Source: an uncultured Bacteroidales bacterium (GTDB lineage: Bacteria > Bacteroidota > Bacteroidia > Bacteroidales > UBA932). Taken from it: 64,000 nucleotides of DNA. The stretch is taken from positions 1 to 64,000 of the forward strand of contig UQMB01000005.1 in assembly GCA_900541925.1 (NCBI GenBank), written 5' to 3'. A program made the translations under genes and the position numbers. Within the stretch, counting starts at the first letter, position 1, and every line of letters begins with the position of its first letter. The notes under the pieces were generated by a model, which did not search any database, was not told the origin of the DNA, and saw nothing but the letters and a program-made list of their open reading frames with translations. Positions 26,805 to 35,425 of this stretch are shown piece after piece.

Positions 26805-29800
26805 ATGAGAATCCAAAAGGTTTTGATTGCCATGCTCCTCCTGTTGGCAGGAGGCATGGCGATGCACGCCCAGAATGCCCGGGTAAGCATCTCTGACAGT
26901 TCGCTGAGTCTCGGCGAGTTGATTAATCAGATCGAGAAACAGACCGATTATCTTTTCGTGATGGGAGGCGACATCGACAAAAGCATTGTCCTGCAGGTCC
27001 CCGTCAGAAACTCTTCGGTGGAGGCAGTTCTGAATTCAGCCCTTCCGGGGGCAGGTCTGGACTTCCGTTTCTCCAACAATTACATTACTCTCATCAGACA
27101 GACGGTGAACCAGGGGCCCGTACAGTCCGCGCAGGTCGGATTCATCTCCGGAACAGTCGTCGATGAGAGCGGTCTGCCGGTTATCGGCGCTGCGGTCATC
27201 CAGCAAGGCAGTGCCACCAATGGAACCGTGACCGATGAGAACGGCCTTTTCCAGATCCGCGTTCCCGCCGGAACAGGGCTGGAAGTTTCCTGCATTGGAT
27301 ATACCACCCGGACTGCCACGGCAACACCCGGTATGAACATCGTGCTCGACGAAGACAGCGAGCTGCTTGCCGGAACAGTCGTCATCGCCTATGGTACTGT
27401 CAAGCGGACCAACCTCACCGGTTCCGTTGCCACATACAACGTGGCGGACAGCCCCCTGTCAAACGTGCCGCACACCAATGCCGCCGAAATGCTCCGCGGC
27501 CTTGCCACGGGCGTGTCCATCTCGCAGTCTGGCGTAGCCGGAGACAGGCCGAGCATCCAGATCCGCGGCCAGAAATCCGTTTCCGGCAGCTCTGACCCGC
27601 TCATAGTACTCGACGGTGTGATCTACAAAGGGTCCATCGATGACATTGACCCGACATCAATCGAGAGCATGAGCGTCATGAAGGATGCCACTTCCCTTGC
27701 ATCCTACGGCTCCCAGGCCGCCAACGGTGTCATTATGATCACCTCCAAGAAAGGCTCCCGGGGCAAGGCGTCCATCAACTTCCGCAGCTCCGTATCCCTC
27801 GTGCAGCAAAACTACAAGCCGGAGATACGCAACGGGGAGCAGTATCTGGAACTCATCAATGCCCGCCTCGGCAACTCCTCCGACGACATCAGCTGGCTCA
27901 GCCCGCTTGAAATCGCCAACTACAACAAGGGCATCTCCTACGACTGGACAGACTTCACTACCCGCCTGGGCGTCCAGCAGAACTACGCCATCAACCTGTC
28001 CGGTGCAACGGAAGACGTGAACTATATCGTAGGGGCCGGTTACGAGAACAACAAGAACTACATCAAGAACAACGACTACATCCGCAGGACCGTCATGAGC
28101 CGCGTGAGCACCAATGTCGGAAGGTACATCACCGCAGGCTTGAACTTCAACTGGGCGGGCACCACCAACGACGGGCTCCGTCCCTCCACTTCCAGCCTCG
28201 GGTCTCCTTACGCGGAGCCGTACATGCCGGACGGCAGCCTGCGCCACTACATGACCGGCGAGTATAGGGACAACTTCGCGAACCCTATGTGGAACACATC
28301 CGACGAGGTGGACAACGAGAGGCGCGGGAACGCTGCCACCATGGGCGCGAGCCTGGAGGTCAAGATCCCATGGATCAAGGGCCTGAGCTACAAGATTACT
28401 GGCAATTACACTCTAAGGCAGTCCGTCAACCGCACCTTTTATCACGAAGGCTACTACAACTCCTATACCGACGAGACCGGGGATTCGCACAGCGCTGCGA
28501 CCAACGATGCCTATCTGAACAAGGCCAACGGCTCCATCACCAACACCAGATACACCGGTTGGGTGCTCGACAATATCCTCTCCTACAACAGGGAGTTCGG
28601 CAAGCACTACATCAACGCCACGCTCGTGTACACGCGCGACTCCGATGAGGTCGACGGACAGACCTCTACGGGAACGGACTTCTCCCTCATCGGCAACACC
28701 AATCTCGGTTTCTACGGCCTGAACAATGCCGTCACGCAGAAGATATCCGAAATCTCCTACACCCTTCACACGGATGTGGGATATCTTGCCCGCCTGAACT
28801 ACTCCTATGCCGACAAGTATCATTTCAACGTCTCCTTCAGGCGAGACGGATCCTCGGTCTTCGGAGCCAAGCACAAATGGGGCAACTTCCCTGCGGTCGG
28901 TGCCGCGTGGACCATCTCCGACGAGGATTTCTTCAGGAGCAACGTCCGCTTCGTGGATTACCTCAAGCTCAAACTTTCATGGGGCAAAAACGGCAACCAG
29001 TCTCTCGCCCCATACAACACCCTCTCGAAGCTGATCATGGGACGCTCCGGCGGCACTGTCGTGTATTTCGACGACCAGCCGGTCTACGGCGAGAAACTGA
29101 CCACCCTCGGTAACCAGGATCTCGGCTGGGAGACCACCGAGTCGTGGAACGGCGGTTGGGAAGCCGATCTTTTCGATCGCCGCGTACACTGGGAACTCGA
29201 CGCCTACAAGTCCAAGACCTTCGACCAGATCTTCAACCGCACCATCCCCGTTATGGGTTCCGGTATCACTACGCAGCAGGCCACTATGGGCCGTGTGGAC
29301 AACTGGGGCATAGAGTCCAGCATCCGCGTCAACATCCTGCGTTCCAGTGACTGGAAATGGGACGCCGCCCTGAACTTCACCATGAACCGCAATAAGCTTG
29401 TGGACCTGTACGGCGACGGAAAGGACGATATTGCCAACAGCCTGTTCATCGGCAAGTCCCTCGGCGCCATCTACGGTTATGTCTGGGACGGAATAGTTCA
29501 GAGCACCGACACCGCTTACATGGAGGCCAACGGCGTCACGCCCGGAGACATCAAGAACAAGGATATCGCAGGCAATGACGACGGCACCCCGGACGGCAAG
29601 ATAACCGCCGCCGACCGCCAGATTCTCGGCTACGACAAGGAAGCCTTCCGCGCCAGCCTTTCCACGACGCTCAGCTGGAAAAACTGGAGCCTGTACCTGA
29701 TGTTCAACGGCATTTTCTCCGGTGGGGAATACGGCTATGCGCAGAACAACAACGCATACCTGTCCTATACCGGCACCGCCCAGTACAACAGCCACCTGAA

Positions 29801-30101
29801 TCATCCTTTCTGGACCGAATCCAATCCGAGCAACACCTACGCCCGGCCATGGAACCTCGCGGGCACGCTCAACGCCGTCAATCATTACGGCTTTGTCCGC
29901 CTGCAGGACGCCAACCTCTCCTATTCGCTGCCGTCCCGCCTGCTCAAGAACATGAATATTGCGGGACTCACGTTGTACATCTCCGGCACCAATCTCTTCT
30001 TCATTGCTCCCGACTGGAAATACAGCGACCCTGAGGTCCGTAATCCGTTCAGCCAGCAGCTGCGCAGGACCTATACCTTCGGTCTCAACGTAAGATTTTA
30101 A
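26805..30101 (+). CDS. SusC-like TonB-dependent transporter with STN domain (PUL2)
   Basis: A 1098-residue outer-membrane importer. It has a signal peptide (1-23), an STN signalling domain (about 30-98, SLGELINQIEKQTDYLF), a carboxypeptidase-like domain (about 112-190, ISGTVVDESGLPVIGAAV), a plug (about 200-315, with LIVLDGVIYKG) and a barrel ending FGLNVRF. The STN domain signals substrate capture to the FecR protein encoded just upstream, so this locus should be induced through sigma/anti-sigma control. susD follows after 12 bp. Confidence 0.96.
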   Translation: MRIQKVLIAMLLLLAGGMAMHAQNARVSISDSSLSLGELINQIEKQTDYLFVMGGDIDKSIVLQVPVRNSSVEAVLNSALPGAGLDFRFSNNYITLIRQTVNQGPVQSAQVGFISGTVVDESGLPVIGAAVIQQGSATNGTVTDENGLFQIRVPAGTGLEVSCIGYTTRTATATPGMNIVLDEDSELLAGTVVIAYGTVKRTNLTGSVATYNVADSPLSNVPHTNAAEMLRGLATGVSISQSGVAGDRPSIQIRGQKSVSGSSDPLIVLDGVIYKGSIDDIDPTSIESMSVMKDATSLASYGSQAANGVIMITSKKGSRGKASINFRSSVSLVQQNYKPEIRNGEQYLELINARLGNSSDDISWLSPLEIANYNKGISYDWTDFTTRLGVQQNYAINLSGATEDVNYIVGAGYENNKNYIKNNDYIRRTVMSRVSTNVGRYITAGLNFNWAGTTNDGLRPSTSSLGSPYAEPYMPDGSLRHYMTGEYRDNFANPMWNTSDEVDNERRGNAATMGASLEVKIPWIKGLSYKITGNYTLRQSVNRTFYHEGYYNSYTDETGDSHSAATNDAYLNKANGSITNTRYTGWVLDNILSYNREFGKHYINATLVYTRDSDEVDGQTSTGTDFSLIGNTNLGFYGLNNAVTQKISEISYTLHTDVGYLARLNYSYADKYHFNVSFRRDGSSVFGAKHKWGNFPAVGAAWTISDEDFFRSNVRFVDYLKLKLSWGKNGNQSLAPYNTLSKLIMGRSGGTVVYFDDQPVYGEKLTTLGNQDLGWETTESWNGGWEADLFDRRVHWELDAYKSKTFDQIFNRTIPVMGSGITTQQATMGRVDNWGIESSIRVNILRSSDWKWDAALNFTMNRNKLVDLYGDGKDDIANSLFIGKSLGAIYGYVWDGIVQSTDTAYMEANGVTPGDIKNKDIAGNDDGTPDGKITAADRQILGYDKEAFRASLSTTLSWKNWSLYLMFNGIFSGGEYGYAQNNNAYLSYTGTAQYNSHLNHPFWTESNPSNTYARPWNLAGTLNAVNHYGFVRLQDANLSYSLPSRLLKNMNIAGLTLYISGTNLFFIAPDWKYSDPEVRNPFSQQLRRTYTFGLNVRF

Positions 30102-30113
30102 ACAACGAGAAAC

Positions 30114-31949
30114 ATGAAAAAAACATTATACTTCGCAGTTCTCGGCCTTGCGGCGGCAGCGGCACTCAGCGCCTGCACGCGCGACGATGATTTCCTCACC
30201 GAAAAGCCGAAGACCATCTATACGATTGAAACGGCGTTCGACAAATCCACCCAGATTGACGCCGTCATAGCATCAGCCTACAATAAGTTCATCGACATCA
30301 ACACTTGGGGCGAGTGGGAATGGTCCAACACCAACGACAATGGCTCCGCCACCGGCACCAAGACACAGGGCATCTTCCACGGACACGGCACCGACGTGCT
30401 CGGCCCCACCAAGGGCAAGGGTTCTGTGAACGCCCTACTGGGCAACTATTGGGCGCTCAAATCCGACAATAGCAATTTCAACAATGTCTGGAACGACCTC
30501 TACCAGGTTGCGTCCTATGCGAACCTGGCCTTGGAGGGCCTCAAGGTCATTGAAGACATCCCCTCCGGCGAGGCCGTCTACCTGGACGCCCAGGCCCGGT
30601 TCTTCAGGGGTTGGGCCTACCTTCGCCTTGCCGAGATGTTCGGCGGCGTACCCCTTGTGGAAGAGCTCAACCAGAGTGTTAAGCTCGATTATATCCGCGC
30701 TACACGCGAGGAGACCTACTCCTTCGCCATCGAGGACCTGAAAGTGGCGGTGGCGGGCCTTCCCGCCTATCCAGCCCAGAAGGGCCGTGCAGCCAGGGGC
30801 ATAGCCGGTCACTTCCTCTGTGAGGCATACATCGGCAGGGGTATCGAGAGCGGCAACAGCTCCGATTACGATCTTGCCATCTCAGCCGCCGACGCGGTCA
30901 TCACCGCCTATCCCATCATGACGTCCCGATTCGGCACCCGCAGCGAGGGAAGCAACGGAGACGGTTATCCCGACAACGGCACGCCCCGCTATAAGGCGGA
31001 CGGCACTCCTTATTTCGACCTGTTCTGCTATGGGAATTATGACTACGCCAAAGGCAATACCGAGTCGCTCATGATAGCTCCAGGCATCACCTACGCCGAT
31101 TTCTCCGCTTACGGCGGCACCCGCGTCCCTTACGGATACACCTGCGGATCAGCCTACCGGGACAAGCAGTGGAGCGATGCGATGAAGGAAGTGAACAATG
31201 CGAGCAGTCCCTGGCAAGGCAACATCGACAAGACCCTCTTCCGCGATGGCCAACTCGACGCTTCTATCAACTGCCAGGCCTGGGATATAGTCGGTTCGAC
31301 CGACTATAGCGATGAAGTTGTGTGGGACGGAGACTTCGCAACCGACGACCGCAATGCCCAGAACATTCGCTACAATCCAGTGGTCATGGACCAGGATTCG
31401 CCGCAGTACCTCCAGGTAGTCCAGAAAGAATGGCTCAAGGAAGAGGCGCTGCTGACCCGCGTCTCCGGTAAGGTGACCAGCCTGGATTACTGGGGCGTCG
31501 ACCTCGATCACGCCTATATGTGGGGTGCGCTGTACTATTTCTACGGACGTGACTGGTACATAGCACGCAGCGCCGAGACCTACCTGCTTCGCGCTGAAGC
31601 CAAACTGCGCAAGGGAGACCCCTCCGGTGCGGCGGCAGACGTCAATGCGGTTCGCGCCAGGTCCAACGCCACGTATCGCTACCCAAGCGTGGACATTTAC
31701 GACATTCTCGACGAACGCGCCCGGGAACTCGCGTGGGAGGAATTCCGCTGGAACACCCTGCTGCGTATGGGAAGCAAAGGAAGCAACGAGGTCATGAAGA
31801 CCCAGCTTGAGAAATATTCCTACGGCACAAATGACACCGGTGCATTCGCCGGGCAGGCCTTCCCATCGTGGACGCTCTTCCCCATCCCGGAGACCGTTAT
31901 TGAACTTAACTCCGAACTTGTAATGGAACAGAATTTCGGTTGGGACTAA
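30114..31949 (+). CDS. SusD/RagB-like glycan-binding lipoprotein (PUL2)
   Basis: A 611-residue surface lipoprotein (lipobox LSAC, C21) paired with the preceding SusC. It has the SusD TPR-like N-terminal part (DAQARFFRGWAYLRLAEMFGG near residue 160, typical of the family) and the RagB C-terminal region (ARSAETYLLRAEAKLRKGD and ending with LVMEQNFGWD). It is followed by a strong hairpin terminator before the enzyme genes. Its substrate is inferred from those enzymes (rhamnose- and galactose-containing glycan). Confidence 0.94.
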   Translation: MKKTLYFAVLGLAAAAALSACTRDDDFLTEKPKTIYTIETAFDKSTQIDAVIASAYNKFIDINTWGEWEWSNTNDNGSATGTKTQGIFHGHGTDVLGPTKGKGSVNALLGNYWALKSDNSNFNNVWNDLYQVASYANLALEGLKVIEDIPSGEAVYLDAQARFFRGWAYLRLAEMFGGVPLVEELNQSVKLDYIRATREETYSFAIEDLKVAVAGLPAYPAQKGRAARGIAGHFLCEAYIGRGIESGNSSDYDLAISAADAVITAYPIMTSRFGTRSEGSNGDGYPDNGTPRYKADGTPYFDLFCYGNYDYAKGNTESLMIAPGITYADFSAYGGTRVPYGYTCGSAYRDKQWSDAMKEVNNASSPWQGNIDKTLFRDGQLDASINCQAWDIVGSTDYSDEVVWDGDFATDDRNAQNIRYNPVVMDQDSPQYLQVVQKEWLKEEALLTRVSGKVTSLDYWGVDLDHAYMWGALYYFYGRDWYIARSAETYLLRAEAKLRKGDPSGAAADVNAVRARSNATYRYPSVDIYDILDERARELAWEEFRWNTLLRMGSKGSNEVMKTQLEKYSYGTNDTGAFAGQAFPSWTLFPIPETVIELNSELVMEQNFGWD

Positions 31950-31976
31950 TTATAGTTATAGGGTTGTTTTGATTGG

Positions 31977-32012
31977 ACAGGCCGTCTGCGTGTCTGGCGG
32001 CCTGTTTGTTTT
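31977..32012 (+). terminator. Terminator/attenuator between susD and the enzyme genes
   Basis: ACAGGCCG (31977-31984) and CGGCCTGT (31998-32005) form a perfect 8-bp GC-rich stem with a 13-nt loop, followed by TTGTTTTC. It lies 28 bp past the susD stop. In a PUL this probably lets part of the transcripts end here, so that SusCD is made in excess over the enzymes. Confidence 0.65.
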
Positions 32013-32056
32013 CAAAATAGAAGTGTATTTTTATAAAAACAGATTCTTTCGCATAG

Positions 32057-35000
32057 ATGAAGACCTTATTCACCTCAATCACATTGGCGCTGACTGCCGC
32101 AATCTCTCATCTCGCGGCTTCTCCGACACCGGAGACGGAGGTCCCCCGTGCGACGATGGAGCAAGTCTACAACGCAGCCCGGACCCCGTACAAATACGGT
32201 CTCGTGGTGATCCCGGAGGACAATCTTCACAAGACGGACTGCCCCACGGTGTTCCGCTACGGCGGTCGCTGGTATATGACTTACCTGCTCTATTCCGACA
32301 AGGGCGGGGCGGAGAAGAACGGTTACCAGACCTGCCTTGCCGTCTCGGACGACCTGCTCCACTGGGAGGACCTTGGAATATTGCTTCCCTTCACCGATGA
32401 GGGCTGGGACAGTAGCCAGAGAGCTGGCTACATGGCTCTGCTGGACAATGAGTGGGGAGGAAGCTACGCCCTTTCGAAATATCGCGGAAAATACTGGATG
32501 AGCGGATTCGGCGGGCCTAACGAAGGATACGAGAAGATGCCCTTGAGCATAGGCGTGGCTTGGACGAGGAAGGCTCCGGACAGGTGGATAAGGGATGGCA
32601 GGAGCAGTTGGAGGGCGTCCGCCGAACCGGTGCTGTCCTCCTCGGATTCTTCCGCGCAGTGGTGGGACGACATCGTGCAGTACAAGACCAACGTTTTCGA
32701 AGACCCTCAGCGGAGCTTCGGCAGCCGTTTCCTCATGTTTTACAACGCCGCAGGCGTCAATCCGGACAACGGGCTGAAAGCCGAAAGGATTGGCCTGGCC
32801 CTCTCGGACGACATGATGCACTGGCGCCGCTACGACGGTAATCCCATATTCGCCCACGAACAGCAAGGGATCATCACCGGGGACGCCCACATCCAGCGCA
32901 TGGGGAACCTGTGGGTGATGTTCTATTTCGGGGCTTTCCGGCAGGACAGGCCCTACAAGGCTTTCAATACTTTCGCTGCGTCCTACGATCTGCTACACTG
33001 GACAGACTGGGACGGGGAGGACCTGATCTATCCAAGCGAAGACTACGACGAGATGTTCGCCCACAAAAGCTGCCTGATAGTCCATGAGGGAGTAGTCTAC
33101 CATTTCTACTGTGCGGTCAACAACGACAACCAGCGGGGCATTGCCGTGGCCACCAGCCGTGATATGGGCTCCTCGGAGCTGCACTTCCCGGCCCGGCCCG
33201 GCTGGATTGGGGCCACGACGGACATTCGGGACAGCTTGTCCCGAAAGAGCATACTGCTCAGAAAGGAACTCGTCCTGAAGGATGTGGAGTCAGCAACGAT
33301 ACAGATTTCCGGCCTTGGCTTCTATGAGTTGTATGTCAACGGGGATAAAGTGAACAAACACATGCTTGACCCGTTCTGGAGCCAGTACGACAAGACCGTC
33401 TATTACACGCAGTTCGATCTCACCCGTTATATCGGAGACGGCGCGAACGTCCTGGGGGTAATCCTCGGAAACGGCTTCTACAACGTCCAAGGCGGACGCT
33501 ATGTCAAATTCAGGGGAAGTTATGGGCCTCCCACCCTTTGGGCGAAGCTCAGGGTGAAATACAAGGACGGATCCACGGCGGTCTTCACGACTGACGAAAG
33601 TTGGAAATGGAGCCTCAGCCCTGTCACTTTCAACTGCATCTACGGCGGCGAAGACTATGACGCACGCCTGGAACAGGATGCCTGGGATAGGGCCGGATTT
33701 GACGACAGCGGATGGCTTCCGGCCGTGGCGCAGAGAGCTCCAGCAGGAGAACTTGTCCATCAGACGGCGCCTTCGGATGCCGTGATAGACGAATTTTTCC
33801 CGGTCAAGACCGAGGCGACGGACAGGGGGCTGGTTCTGGATCTGGCCCAGAACCACTCGGGAATCCCCGTCATCTCGGTGAGCGGCCGCCCTGGTCAGGT
33901 GATACGCATCTGGCCGGCCGAAAGGCTTGATGCCGGCGGCTTTCCGGACCAGAGGTCCACGGGCTCCCCCCATTACTACCAGTACACCCTGAAAGGGGAA
34001 GGGACGGAAAGCTGGCAACCGCGCTTCAGCTACTACGGCTACCGCTGGCTGCTCATCGAAGGAGCCGTAACGGAGGATATGCCCAACCCGCAGGGGCTGC
34101 CCGTGCTCCACTCCGTAAAATCCCTCTTCCTGTCAAACGCCATGGAGGAGACAGGGTCTTTCAGCTGCTCGAATGAGATATTCAACGGTGCCCACAGGCT
34201 TATCCGCAACGCCGTCCGGTCCAATGCCCATGCCGTGTTCACCGACTGTCCCCACCGCGAGAAACTGGGCTGGCTGGACCAGCTGCAGTTCAACGGGCCG
34301 GGGCTCTTCTACGGATATGACCTGCGCCGTTTCGCGCCAAAGGTGATGCGGGACATGGCGGACGCCCAGCACCCGGACGGCATGGTCCCTACCACCGCAC
34401 CCGAATACACCTCGTTCACCGGACAATGGGAGTGTTTCTCTAACTCCCCCGAGTGGGGCAGCGCATTCATCGTGTGGCCGCTGCTGTACCATCGCTTCTA
34501 CGGAGACGACACTCTCTTGAAGGAATATTATCCCCGGATGATGGCCTACTTGGACTATCTGGGTGGCCGCGCCGAGGACGGGATACTCGATTTCGGTCTC
34601 GGTGACTGGTACGACTATTCCGGCGTGCAGTCGGGCTTCGCGCAGAACACTCCCGTAAATGTCGTAGCTTCCGCACAATACTATCTTGACATCCTCGCCA
34701 TGAAAGAGGCCTCGCTTATCCTGGGCGAGGCGGCCCGCGCCGACAGTCTTGACGCCTTGGCAGCCGTGACGAAGGAGCAGTACAATGCTGCTTTCCTCCA
34801 TACGGACGAAGACGGCCGGGCCTGGTACGGCAGCGGCAGCCAGGCTTCGAACGCTCTCGCCCTGCATCTGGGTCTGGTCCCGGAAAAATACCATGACGCG
34901 GTCCTGGAGAGCCTGCTGGCAGACATTGCCGCACGCGGCTGCCGCCTGACGACGGGCGAGATCACCAGCCGGGCCTTGTACAGCGTACTTGACCGCGAGG

Positions 35001-35425
35001 GCCTTAACGAGGTGGTCTTCGCCCTGCACAACCACTACGACGCGCCGGGCTACGGTAGGCAACTCTCGCTCGGTGCCACTACCCTGACCGAACAGTGGGA
35101 TCCCGCTTTCGGCAACTCGCTGAACCATTTCATGCTGGGGCACCTCGACGAATGGTTCTACTATGCTCTCGCGGGAATTCGCCACGACGGGAACGGGGCC
35201 GTCACGGTCCGTCCCCAGGTGGTTGGCGACATCTCTTGGGTGAAAGCCTCCACCCTTATCCCCCGGGGGATACTGAAAGTGGACTGGAAGCTCTCCGAAG
35301 ACGGATTCTTCACCCTCGGCGTAGGTGTCCCTGAAGGGGCCCGGATTCGTGTCATACTTCCCGATGGGAGCGACAGGGGTCTTTGCGAAGATGGATATAA
35401 CGAATTCAAAATCAGATTGAAATGA
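32057..35425 (+). CDS. GH43-like propeller fused to GH78 alpha-L-rhamnosidase
   Basis: A 1122-residue secreted fusion (signal peptide about 1-21). Residues 30-370 form a five-bladed propeller of the GH43/GH117/GH130-like type (LHKTDCPTVFRYGGRWYMTY, ITGDAHIQRMGNLWVMFYFG). From about 385 the sequence is a complete GH78 enzyme, with N-terminal beta-sandwiches (FYELYVNGDKVNKHMLDPFW) and an (alpha/alpha)6 barrel with the family block TDCPHREKLGWLDQLQ, which carries a conserved Glu. GH78 releases terminal alpha-L-rhamnose. The propeller may cut a neighbouring sugar, or bind it; its catalytic residues could not be assigned. Its stop overlaps the GH2 start by 4 bp (ATGA). Confidence 0.82.
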   Translation: MKTLFTSITLALTAAISHLAASPTPETEVPRATMEQVYNAARTPYKYGLVVIPEDNLHKTDCPTVFRYGGRWYMTYLLYSDKGGAEKNGYQTCLAVSDDLLHWEDLGILLPFTDEGWDSSQRAGYMALLDNEWGGSYALSKYRGKYWMSGFGGPNEGYEKMPLSIGVAWTRKAPDRWIRDGRSSWRASAEPVLSSSDSSAQWWDDIVQYKTNVFEDPQRSFGSRFLMFYNAAGVNPDNGLKAERIGLALSDDMMHWRRYDGNPIFAHEQQGIITGDAHIQRMGNLWVMFYFGAFRQDRPYKAFNTFAASYDLLHWTDWDGEDLIYPSEDYDEMFAHKSCLIVHEGVVYHFYCAVNNDNQRGIAVATSRDMGSSELHFPARPGWIGATTDIRDSLSRKSILLRKELVLKDVESATIQISGLGFYELYVNGDKVNKHMLDPFWSQYDKTVYYTQFDLTRYIGDGANVLGVILGNGFYNVQGGRYVKFRGSYGPPTLWAKLRVKYKDGSTAVFTTDESWKWSLSPVTFNCIYGGEDYDARLEQDAWDRAGFDDSGWLPAVAQRAPAGELVHQTAPSDAVIDEFFPVKTEATDRGLVLDLAQNHSGIPVISVSGRPGQVIRIWPAERLDAGGFPDQRSTGSPHYYQYTLKGEGTESWQPRFSYYGYRWLLIEGAVTEDMPNPQGLPVLHSVKSLFLSNAMEETGSFSCSNEIFNGAHRLIRNAVRSNAHAVFTDCPHREKLGWLDQLQFNGPGLFYGYDLRRFAPKVMRDMADAQHPDGMVPTTAPEYTSFTGQWECFSNSPEWGSAFIVWPLLYHRFYGDDTLLKEYYPRMMAYLDYLGGRAEDGILDFGLGDWYDYSGVQSGFAQNTPVNVVASAQYYLDILAMKEASLILGEAARADSLDALAAVTKEQYNAAFLHTDEDGRAWYGSGSQASNALALHLGLVPEKYHDAVLESLLADIAARGCRLTTGEITSRALYSVLDREGLNEVVFALHNHYDAPGYGRQLSLGATTLTEQWDPAFGNSLNHFMLGHLDEWFYYALAGIRHDGNGAVTVRPQVVGDISWVKASTLIPRGILKVDWKLSEDGFFTLGVGVPEGARIRVILPDGSDRGLCEDGYNEFKIRLK

